Assembly (NCBI GenBank): GCA_021372515.1
Contig: JAJFUG010000145.1
Location: forward strand, 1 to 35,468
DNA: 35,468 nt
Direction of reading: 5' to 3'
From: a bacterium
Lineage (GTDB): Bacteria > Gemmatimonadota > Glassbacteria > GWA2-58-10
In this document: in pieces, positions 7,667 to 14,836 of the stretch
How positions within the stretch are numbered: the first letter of the stretch is position 1
Layout of the letters: every line of letters starts with the position of its first letter
Notes under the pieces: generated by a model
Database searches by the model: none
Told to the model about the DNA's origin: nothing
Seen by the model: the letters and a program-made list of their open reading frames with translations, nothing else
Translations under genes and position numbers: made by a program

Positions 7667-10084
7667 TCAATTCACCCCGGCCGGGGCCTCATCCAGCACC
7701 TTGCGCACGGCACGGGCCAGTTCCTCGGCCTGGTAGGGCTTGGTCAGGAAAGCTTTCGCCCGGGTGAGGATTCCCCGGCGGGCGTCCTCATCGCTGTGTC
7801 CGGTGCAGATTATGACCCGCACCTCGGGCTGTATCTGCTCCAGCCGGGCAAAGGTCATGGTGCCGCTCATGCGGGGCATGGTCAGGTCGAGCACCACCAC
7901 GCCGATGTTGTCCAGCTCGCGGGCGAACACCTCCAGCCCCTCCTGGCCGTCGGAGGCGCTCAGCACCCGGTAGCCGTAGCTTTCGAGGATACGGCAGGCC
8001 AGGTTGCGCACCAGTTCCTCATCCTCCACCACCAGGACAGTCTCGCTGCCGCCCCTGACCGTGGCTGAAACCGGGGTGACCGGCCGGGTCGGTCCGGACG
8101 CCACCTCGGGCAGGTAGATGTTGATCGCGGTCCCGCGTCCCGGCACCGAGTCGATCTCGATGAAGCCGTTGCTCTTGTTGCAGATGATGTTGTAGACCAT
8201 CGAAAGGCCCAGCCCCTGGCCCCTTTTCTCCTTGCCGCGGGTGGTGAACAGCGGCTCGAAGGCCCGGCGTTTGACCTCGTCGGACATACCCACCCCGGTG
8301 TCGCAGAAAACCAGTTGCACGTAGCGTCCCCCGGGCAGGCCGGTGGGGTCCTCATGGCCCAGACTGGTGTAGCCCGAGGCCAGCAGGGCGATGTAGTCCC
8401 CCTGGCGCACCCCGCGCTCGACCACGGCCTGCACGGAATTGGTGCCCAGGTTGAGCAGCACCTGGTGCAGTTCCGAGGGGTCGACCATCACGAAGAACAG
8501 GCCCGGCCCGAAACCGATCCGTTTCTCGATCATGCGGTCGGTGGTCTCGCCCAGCAGCTTGAACACCTCCACCGCGATATCGTAGACATCCGTGCGCTCG
8601 GCGCGCGAGGCGGCGCTGCGGGTCAGGCTCTGGAACTGGCGGATCAGGTCGGAGGCGCGCTGGCAGGAGCGCTCGGCCTCCTGGAGGTACTCGCGCTGAC
8701 GGCCGCTCAGATCGTCCTGGTCCATCTCCATCAGGCTGAGGTTGCCCAGGATGCCGGTGAGCAGGTTGTTGAAATCGTGGGCGATCCCGCCAGCCAGGGT
8801 GCCGAGCGAATCCATGCGCTGGCGCAACTGGAGCTGTTCCTCGAGTTGGCGGATCTGGGTGCGGTCCTCGGCCACCTTGATGTAGTGGGTGATCTCGCCG
8901 CGCTCGTTGATCACCGGCGAGATGGAGGCCGACTCCCAGTACAGCTCGCCGTCCTTACGGCGGTTGTGGAACTCGCCGCGCCAGATCTGTCCCGAGCTGA
9001 TCTGCAGCCAGAGCCGGCGGTAGAAATCGCTCGGGTGGTCGCCGGATTTGAGGATGCGGGGGGCCTTGCCCACGACCTCCTCGGGGCTGTAGCCGGTCAT
9101 CTCGGTAAACTTGGGGTTCACGTACTCGATGCACCCGTCCAGGTCGGTGACCACGATCACGCTGGGGCTCTGCTCTACGGCATAGGAGAGCTTGCGCAAC
9201 TGCTCCTCGGCCTTGCGGCGCTGGGTGATATCCTGGCCCACCTCGAAAATGTGCGACACGCGGCCGGAGTCATCCAACACGGCCTTGCGGGTCCAGAGCA
9301 CCCAGACCCGTTCTCCGCCTCGCGTAACGTTCTCGCACTCGTGCACCGCGTAGCGCTCGGGGCGGGCCAGACGGTCCTCCAGGGCCGAACGGGTGTCCGC
9401 GCCCGTGGAATCGAGCAGCGGGACGATGGTCCCCAGCAGGTGACGTCCCAGTATCTCCTGCTCGCTCCAGCCGAAAAAGCGCTGGGCGAACTCGTTGAAA
9501 AAGGTGATCCGGCCCGCGGTGTCCACCCGCATGATCAGGCTGCCGGAGTGCTCGACCAGGTCGCGGTACTTTTCCTCGCTGCGGCGAAGGGATTCGGCGG
9601 CCTGCTCCTGGGCGGTGATATCGATCACCAGGCTGACCCCGGCCTCCACCTCGCCGTTGCCGCGCAGGATCGGGAAAGCGTTGCCCACCCGCCAGCCCGG
9701 CACACCCTCGCGGTTGCGGTCGTTCCATTTCAGGCCGACATAGCTTTCGCCCTGGAACACACCGTCCACCACCTTTTCCGTGGCTTCCCGGGTGGCCGCG
9801 GTGGCGATCAGGTCGTAAATAAGACGACCGAGCGCCTGGTCCTTGCGGTAGCCGTAGACATCCTCGGCGGCCCAGTTCCAGGCCAGCACCCGCCCCTCCC
9901 GGTCGAAAGAGTAACAGACAATGGGCATGTTCTCGATCAGGCCCCGGTAGCGCGACTCGCTCTCCAGCAGGGATTCTTCCAGAAGGCTCGCCCGGGTAAG
10001 GTCCTTTTCGAGGGAGGATTTCAAGCGACGCAACTCGACCAGCTCGCGAATCATGCTTTCCTTGGTCATCTCGAAATCGTGCAT
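7667..10084 (-). CDS. Hybrid sensor histidine kinase, three PAS domains plus receiver
   Basis: 805-aa soluble hybrid histidine kinase with no transmembrane segment, so it probably senses a cytoplasmic signal. Order: N-terminal coiled coil (about 6-45), PAS1 (45-160), PAS2 (170-290), PAS3 with PAC (300-412), HisKA with the phosphorylated histidine H436 (GGIAHDFNN), HATPase_c with N-box N545/N549, G1 box D595-T-G-V-G and G2 GQGLGLSM, then a C-terminal receiver (682-800) with acidic pair D688/E689, phospho-acceptor D733 (VVLDLTMP) and K782 (TKPY). The kinase core resembles those of the HDFNN class. No separate output regulator lies next to it, so the phosphate target is unknown. Start ATG at 10084, with a GGGGCGG stretch upstream; M6 is an alternative. 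Confidence 0.92.
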   Translation of the reverse strand: MHDFEMTKESMIRELVELRRLKSSLEKDLTRASLLEESLLESESRYRGLIENMPIVCYSFDREGRVLAWNWAAEDVYGYRKDQALGRLIYDLIATAATREATEKVVDGVFQGESYVGLKWNDRNREGVPGWRVGNAFPILRGNGEVEAGVSLVIDITAQEQAAESLRRSEEKYRDLVEHSGSLIMRVDTAGRITFFNEFAQRFFGWSEQEILGRHLLGTIVPLLDSTGADTRSALEDRLARPERYAVHECENVTRGGERVWVLWTRKAVLDDSGRVSHIFEVGQDITQRRKAEEQLRKLSYAVEQSPSVIVVTDLDGCIEYVNPKFTEMTGYSPEEVVGKAPRILKSGDHPSDFYRRLWLQISSGQIWRGEFHNRRKDGELYWESASISPVINERGEITHYIKVAEDRTQIRQLEEQLQLRQRMDSLGTLAGGIAHDFNNLLTGILGNLSLMEMDQDDLSGRQREYLQEAERSCQRASDLIRQFQSLTRSAASRAERTDVYDIAVEVFKLLGETTDRMIEKRIGFGPGLFFVMVDPSELHQVLLNLGTNSVQAVVERGVRQGDYIALLASGYTSLGHEDPTGLPGGRYVQLVFCDTGVGMSDEVKRRAFEPLFTTRGKEKRGQGLGLSMVYNIICNKSNGFIEIDSVPGRGTAINIYLPEVASGPTRPVTPVSATVRGGSETVLVVEDEELVRNLACRILESYGYRVLSASDGQEGLEVFARELDNIGVVVLDLTMPRMSGTMTFARLEQIQPEVRVIICTGHSDEDARRGILTRAKAFLTKPYQAEELARAVRKVLDEAPAGVN

Positions 10085-10164
10085 CTACCGCCCCAGTTCT
10101 CCTCTGTACCAACCCGCCGACCGCCCCGGGCCTCGCCTGGTCCGGACCGACTCGCTCCACCACC

Positions 10165-10180
10165 TCACCTGGCGGGAAAG
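10165..10180. promoter_or_regulatory. TCACCTGGCG motif, copy 1
   Basis: TCACCTGGCG (10165-10174) followed by GGAAAG. In palindrome register this copy reads CTCAC-CTGGC-GGGAAA, a degenerate version of the better copy at 10208-10225 (starts 45 bases apart). It lies in the presumed leader of the histidine kinase. A third copy is at 28244-28253. Function unknown; operator or RNA-level element are both possible. Confidence 0.4.
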
Positions 10181-10207
10181 GTACGACGGATATGCCGAAT
10201 TTATTTC

Positions 10208-10225
10208 TTTCACCTGGCGTGAAAC
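10208..10225. promoter_or_regulatory. TCACCTGGCG motif, copy 2 (palindromic)
   Basis: TTTCAC-CTGGC-GTGAAA is a perfect 6-bp inverted repeat around a 5-base centre, the form expected of a dimeric repressor or activator site, though as RNA it could also form a hairpin. The 10-base core (10210-10219) is identical to copies 1 and 3. Confidence 0.45.
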
Positions 10226-10277
10226 AGCGGGGGACTGTCTGCCATAATGCTTGCCGCAGGAACAAAATCACCAGCTA

Positions 10278-10305
10278 AAGATAGCTCAGCTGTTGATTTT
10301 GTAAA
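10278..10305 (-). promoter_or_regulatory. Predicted histidine kinase promoter
   Basis: Minus strand TTTACA (10305-10300), 16-base spacer, TATCTT (10283-10278). This gives a leader of roughly 190 bases before the ATG at 10084 that contains both TCACCTGGCG copies. The -10 hexamer matches other predicted promoters in the window. Confidence 0.4.
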
Positions 10306-10393
10306 GAGTTAAATTTTCCGCACCGCCCTCACCCTGCCAGGCGCGCCACGGCGAATCAGGCCCGCCCCGGGCGCACTCTGTCTCTCTCCCGGC

Positions 10394-13036
10394 TCAGGGT
10401 GTAGGGGTGCTGTCAGCGCTCTTTTTTTTCTTGAACAGGTTGTTGATGAGCTGCTGGGCGCCTTTTTTCAGGGCATCTTTTTGTTTAGGTGTCGCGCTGT
10501 CGGCCGGGGCCGCGCTGTCGGCGGAGGCCTTTTTCGACGAGCCGGAGAACAACTTGTCGATCTGGCGGCCCAGGGCGTCCTGGACTTTCTCCTGGACCCG
10601 CTGCCTGACCGGGGCGGAATCCCACTTGAACTTGGGCTTGTCCGCGCTGCCCGAAATTTTGAAACCCAGCTCGATACGGCGGTCGGAATCCGAGAGCAAG
10701 GAGGCGATCTCGCCCGGCAGCTTGGCCCGGTACTTGGTGCTCAGGGACTCGTTCAGGTGCAGCCGGAGCGCATAATCCAGGCTGCCGTCGAACCCGAACG
10801 AGCCGTTGGCGCTCCAGTCACCGGCCGAGGTGCTGAGGCTGAGGTTATCCGTGTGCACCCGCCCGTTCTCGAACACCAGCTTGCCGCCCCACTGCTTAAA
10901 CGGCAGGCTGTCCAGCTCGCCCATGCCGCTGAAAGCGGCCAGGCTTCCCAGGAACGGCCAGCCCGAGACTGTCCCGTCACTCAACATATACTCGCCCGCA
11001 CCGCTCAGGCTGCTCAGGATTTTTTCCGTATCCAGGCCCTTGCCGCTCAGCTTGATCCGGGTGTCGATCCTGCCGCTCATGTACTTGCCGATCGAGGCCA
11101 GGGGTGAAACGGCCTGCCCGGCGACGAGGCTCAGGGCGTCCACCTGCACCTCGAACCTCGGCACGCCGTCCGTCCCCAGGCCCAGGCTGCCCCGGCCCTC
11201 GACCCGTCCGCCGTACAGCTCGGCGCTCAGGTTCTGCAGCTCGATCAGGCTGTCGCGCACGCTGAATGCCAGGGCGGCGTTCTGCAGGTCGAAATAACGG
11301 GAAAGCACCAGACGGTCCAGACGGGCGGCGCCGGAGCCGTGGGACAGGGCCAGGGGCAGGACCCAGGCCGAGCCCTCAGGTCTGGCTTTCTCTTTTTCCG
11401 CCGATGCCAGGCTGTCGGAGGCCACGAAATCGAATATGTTGAGCATCGGTCCGCTGAACTCGGCTGTCCAGAGCGGCCCGGCGGAGGCTTTCTCGTCCCA
11501 CAGGGCCGGAAAACCGCTCAGGCTGGCTTTCAGGGTAAGATCGCTCTCCCCGGCGCGCACCCTCGCCTCCAGGCTCGGGATGTCCTGCCCGGCGAATTCG
11601 GCGCTCAGGGTCGGGATGCCGATCCGCTGGGGCAGGGACGGGCCGCTGAGGTAGATGTCGTTTCCGCTCACCCGGCCCGAGACACTGAGCGCAGCGGGCT
11701 TCTCGATCACTCCGCTCAGGGCCAGGTCGGCCTGGAGCTGGCCCTCGCTGGTCCAGCCCTCCAGGGCGGGAACCAGGACAGGCAGGTCATCCAGGCGCAG
11801 GGAGGTTTTAAGCTTTGCCTCCCAGGGCGTGGTCGCGCCCCCCAGTCCGACCCGTCCGCTTACCGAGACCGGGTCGAGGCCGAAGGTGGCATCCAGTTTC
11901 TCCACCCGCAGCTCGCCGCGGCGCAGGGTCAGGCGGGTGTCGATCCCGCCCAGGGGACGGGACAGGCCGGCCAGCTCGGCCTTGGCGTTGGTGATGTCGG
12001 CGCTCAGGCTCCAGTCCAGACTGTCCTGTCCGCCGGGGTTAATGGTCAACTGGCCCGACAGCTCCAGCTCGCCCTGGGTGATCCGCAAGCCCAGCGAGTC
12101 GATAAGCCCCGGCGGCAGCAGAGTGGCGGCGCGGCCCAGGTCGCCGACCTGGCCTTTCCAGGTCAGCGAGCACTCAGGCAGGGCCGCGCGGTAGTCGCTC
12201 ACCCGTCCTCCACCCTCCAGCAGGACCCCGGCCAGCTCCGCCTCCAGATGGTCGATCGCCACCGTGCCGCTGGAGGGGTCGACATCCGCCCCCAGGTTCA
12301 GCTTGAGCGGCAGGCTGCGCTGCACCGCCACACCCCAGGAGGCCCCGGGGGTGGACAGACCCTCCAGGATCAGCTCGAGGGCCAGGCGCTGGCGGGAGCG
12401 GGACTCATCCAGCTTGAGCTGCAGGTCCAGCGGCCCGGCATCCAGGACTACAGGAGTCTCGCCGCTCAGGTCGCGGTAGTGTAGCCGCGCCTGTTCCACC
12501 GAGGCGGCGGCCAGCAGGAACGCAAACCCCGCGCCCGAGGATTTCTCCCCCGGCTCGGTTGCCGCGGTCGTGTCCGACCCGGCCAGGGACTTGAAATTGA
12601 ACACTCCCCCGCGGTCGCGCACCAGGTATACCTCCGGCCGCACGAACAGCAGGCTGCGCACCTCGATACGGCGGGCCAGCAGGGGAAGGAGCTTGAGCCG
12701 CAGGTAGAAACGCTCGGCCTGCACGAAATACGGGCTGTCGTAGCGCGGGTCCTCGCCCACCCGGATGCCGGAGGCGCTGATCGACAGGCCGCGCAGCACA
12801 GTGAAACCGGCGCTTTCCACGCTTACCGTGCGTCCGGTGGCCCGGCTCAGGCGCTCCTCGACCATTCCTTTAAGTGTATCGGGCGGGAAAATGAAACGCA
12901 GCGCCACCAGCAGGATCAGCACCAGAGCCAGCAGGACACCCAGACCCAGCAGAAGGGTCCGCAGGGCTGTCCGCAGAAAGGCGGCTCCCCGGTTGCGCGA
13001 AAACGTCATCTCAGCCCGTGGAAAACCGTGTGGCAT
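10394..13036 (-). CDS. AsmA-family envelope protein
   Basis: 880-aa AsmA-like protein, a family of inner-membrane-anchored periplasmic proteins related to bridge-like lipid carriers and linked to outer-membrane lipid homeostasis. An N-terminal membrane anchor (about 27-50, with LLLGLGVLLALVLILLVALRF) is followed by the AsmA N-terminal pattern (LSRATGRTVSVESAGFTVLRGLSISASGIRV) and a long beta-rich body. The C-terminal AsmA_2-like part includes the SGRIDTRIKLSGKGLDTEKI block near 670 and a repetitive Gly/Leu/Ser pattern. The last about 70 residues are Lys/Ala/Asp-rich and low complexity. ATG at 13036 has GGAG at 8 bases. The presence of AsmA suggests a diderm cell. M10 is an alternative start. 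Confidence 0.85.
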   Translation of the reverse strand: MPHGFPRAEMTFSRNRGAAFLRTALRTLLLGLGVLLALVLILLVALRFIFPPDTLKGMVEERLSRATGRTVSVESAGFTVLRGLSISASGIRVGEDPRYDSPYFVQAERFYLRLKLLPLLARRIEVRSLLFVRPEVYLVRDRGGVFNFKSLAGSDTTAATEPGEKSSGAGFAFLLAAASVEQARLHYRDLSGETPVVLDAGPLDLQLKLDESRSRQRLALELILEGLSTPGASWGVAVQRSLPLKLNLGADVDPSSGTVAIDHLEAELAGVLLEGGGRVSDYRAALPECSLTWKGQVGDLGRAATLLPPGLIDSLGLRITQGELELSGQLTINPGGQDSLDWSLSADITNAKAELAGLSRPLGGIDTRLTLRRGELRVEKLDATFGLDPVSVSGRVGLGGATTPWEAKLKTSLRLDDLPVLVPALEGWTSEGQLQADLALSGVIEKPAALSVSGRVSGNDIYLSGPSLPQRIGIPTLSAEFAGQDIPSLEARVRAGESDLTLKASLSGFPALWDEKASAGPLWTAEFSGPMLNIFDFVASDSLASAEKEKARPEGSAWVLPLALSHGSGAARLDRLVLSRYFDLQNAALAFSVRDSLIELQNLSAELYGGRVEGRGSLGLGTDGVPRFEVQVDALSLVAGQAVSPLASIGKYMSGRIDTRIKLSGKGLDTEKILSSLSGAGEYMLSDGTVSGWPFLGSLAAFSGMGELDSLPFKQWGGKLVFENGRVHTDNLSLSTSAGDWSANGSFGFDGSLDYALRLHLNESLSTKYRAKLPGEIASLLSDSDRRIELGFKISGSADKPKFKWDSAPVRQRVQEKVQDALGRQIDKLFSGSSKKASADSAAPADSATPKQKDALKKGAQQLINNLFKKKKSADSTPTP

Positions 13037-13198
13037 AACCAGTCACTCCAGACTTGCGGGCCAGGCCCGTTGGATGTCTGAGCCGGGCCGGCCGGAAGGT
13101 CGCCCAGGCATTTAACCCATAAAATCGTACAGAGTTAAAATGCTTTGATCGGCCGGACAGCGCAACCATTCCGTGAGACCCAAAGGAGGGAGACGATT

Positions 13199-14443
13199 CT
13201 ATTTATCGAGCTTGTGGAGAAGTTCGGCGGCCCGGTCGCGGCTGCCCTCGAAGTCGGGCAGGCGACGCACGGTCTGCAGACGCTCCCGGGCGCGCAGGGT
13301 GTCCCCGGCCTGAAGATACAGCCCACCGGCAATGAAGTTGGCGGCAGACGGCAACCACTCGGGCTTGATTTGCCCGGCGGATACTATCTCCTCGAATGCA
13401 GCCAGGGCCTCCTCCCGGCGCTCCAGCTTGCCACGGCAGATTCCGATGCGGTAGAGCATGGACCAGCGGGTGAACATGCGGTTGCGGTAGAACGGCGTCC
13501 CCGAGTCCACCCGCTCCAGAACGGCGCGGAAAACGGTCTCGGCCTCGGCGTAATCCTTGTGGCGCAGCAGGATATCACCCAGGCGCCACTGGATGAGCGG
13601 GTTGTCGGGGTAGCGCTGCGCCAGGGAGTGCGCCAGGGCCACGATCGACGAATCCGGCGGCTCGGTCTCGGAGTAGATGTTGAGCAGCATGATCCCGGCC
13701 GCATCCTGCGAGTAGTAGCCCCGCTGGGCGGCCAGCTCCAGGCTCGCCAGGCCGCGGGCGCGGTCGCCCTCGAACCCGTAGACCTCGGCCAGCACCCGGA
13801 CCAGCCGGGGCAGGATATCCGTGAAGTACAGGTAGATGCCCAGGCCCATATAGCTGTCGTAGTACTGCGGGTCGAGAGCCACGGTGCGCTGCACGTACTG
13901 CCAGGCTTTCTTGGCCAGGGGCGCCATGGCCAGCCAGCGGCGGTCGATCAGGGCAAGCAGGGCCTGCTGGCCGTAGACCGCCCCCAGATAAGAAGTGCCC
14001 TCCAGCTCCCCGCCGCGCTGGCTCATCACACGCTCGGCGCGGGCGCGGCACTGGTCGTTGGCCTCCTCGAAGGCGCGCTTGAGCGCGGTGTCGTCGTCCT
14101 CCTCGGGTAGAAGGAACAGCCGCCAGGAGAGCAGGGCGCTGCGGAAAAACGGTCCCGCCGGCCGTCCGGGATGGGCGCGGGTCCAGCGCTCCACCAGCAC
14201 CTCGGCGCTGTCGAGCTTCATGTTCAGCATCAGGGCAGTCGCCTGCTTGAGGGCCGGTTCGTACAGCGCGGTGTCCAGCGGGCTGGCCGGGCCGCTCGGC
14301 CCGGCCAGTGCGACAGCCTGGGGGGAAAAAACTGCCAGCAGAAAAAAACCGGCCCGCAGTAGATTTTTCCCCCGGTACAGGGGGTCGGGATAACGTAAAA
14401 ATATTTTTTTCAGGCGCCCGGAACCGCTCCCCGAAACTAACAT
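13199..14443 (-). CDS. Secreted TPR-repeat protein
   Basis: 414-aa protein of unknown function with tetratricopeptide-like helical repeats. The ATG at 14443 is preferred because GAGGGAAG lies just upstream; the GTG at 14461 would overlap that ribosome-binding site. A positively charged N-terminus and a hydrophobic stretch (about 28-47, LLRAGFFLLAVFSPQAVALA) look like a signal peptide or anchor. TPR-like units are clearest at about 255-385 (PDNPLIQWRLGDILLRHKDY, then REEALAAFEEIV and LQAGDTLRARERL). Earlier helices (DPQYYDSYMGLGIYLYF) also fit the fold. It probably works as a scaffold at the envelope. No enzymatic motif is visible. Confidence 0.75.
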   Translation of the reverse strand: MLVSGSGSGRLKKIFLRYPDPLYRGKNLLRAGFFLLAVFSPQAVALAGPSGPASPLDTALYEPALKQATALMLNMKLDSAEVLVERWTRAHPGRPAGPFFRSALLSWRLFLLPEEDDDTALKRAFEEANDQCRARAERVMSQRGGELEGTSYLGAVYGQQALLALIDRRWLAMAPLAKKAWQYVQRTVALDPQYYDSYMGLGIYLYFTDILPRLVRVLAEVYGFEGDRARGLASLELAAQRGYYSQDAAGIMLLNIYSETEPPDSSIVALAHSLAQRYPDNPLIQWRLGDILLRHKDYAEAETVFRAVLERVDSGTPFYRNRMFTRWSMLYRIGICRGKLERREEALAAFEEIVSAGQIKPEWLPSAANFIAGGLYLQAGDTLRARERLQTVRRLPDFEGSRDRAAELLHKLDK

Positions 14444-14569
14444 TTTTCTAACTTCCCTCACCGTTTACGTCAAGAAATAAATGTCATTGAATCGTGATTT
14501 ACGGTTCAATAAAGCCAACTCAAAGAATCAATGTGAGTTACAACATTTGGTATGGCCTTGAAAAAATAA

Positions 14570-14585
14570 CAACAATATCTTGTGT
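14570..14585. promoter_or_regulatory. NrdR-box-like site
   Basis: CAACAATATCTTGTGT matches the NrdR box consensus (ACACWATATWTWGTGT type) at about 13 of 16 positions. A weaker partner in the same register at 14609-14624 overlaps the -10 element. NrdR represses ribonucleotide reductase operons, usually through paired boxes, so the position fits. The start-to-start distance of 39 bases is not the usual 31-32, which lowers confidence. Confidence 0.4.
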
Positions 14586-14592
14586 TTTTCTC

Positions 14593-14620
14593 TTGACAAG
14601 GCTTCGCCGAACAATATCTT
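14593..14620 (+). promoter_or_regulatory. Predicted nrdD operon promoter
   Basis: Perfect TTGACA (14593-14598), 16-base spacer, TATCTT (14615-14620). It implies a leader of about 210 bases before the nrdD ATG. The second AACAATATCTT repeat overlaps the -10, so a bound repressor there would block transcription. Confidence 0.5.
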
Positions 14621-14836
14621 AAAAAAGCGTCACAGGAAAAGACATTCCGTTGAGGACAGCCTGTGCTCATAAAGTACTCAAGAGACCGCCAGGATGCTTG
14701 AAATCCAGCCATATGAATATAATCGCCGCTCGATAAATAATTGGAATCCGACTAACGCGCAAATGACTATCTATTCTCATTCCCTCGCCGGATAGGACAT
14801 TAGCAGTTAGTACACTTCTGCATGGCGGGAGGTTTC

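Larger units (their letters stand above)
10085..10393. other. Histidine kinase leader region
   Basis: Non-coding, 309 bases, between the AsmA gene and the kinase, both on the minus strand. It contains a predicted minus-strand promoter (10278-10305) and two copies of a TCACCTGGCG motif downstream of it. I see no convincing small gene. Confidence 0.5.
14444..14836. other. A+T-rich intergenic region upstream of nrdD
   Basis: About 390 bases between the divergent TPR gene and nrdD. It carries a predicted plus-strand promoter (14593-14620), an NrdR-box-like sequence (14570-14585) and a direct repeat AACAATATCTT (14571-14581 and 14610-14620). A 68-codon minus-strand frame at 14506-14712 has no ribosome-binding site or recognisable sequence and is not annotated. 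Confidence 0.5.

Noticed and set aside
8315-10222. Long plus-strand frame opposite the histidine kinase
   Set aside because: Antisense shadow typical of GC-rich genes; the minus-strand frame has complete kinase motifs.
14506-14712. 68-codon minus-strand frame upstream of nrdD
   Set aside because: No ribosome-binding site, no recognisable sequence, and it covers the predicted nrdD promoter and NrdR-like site.
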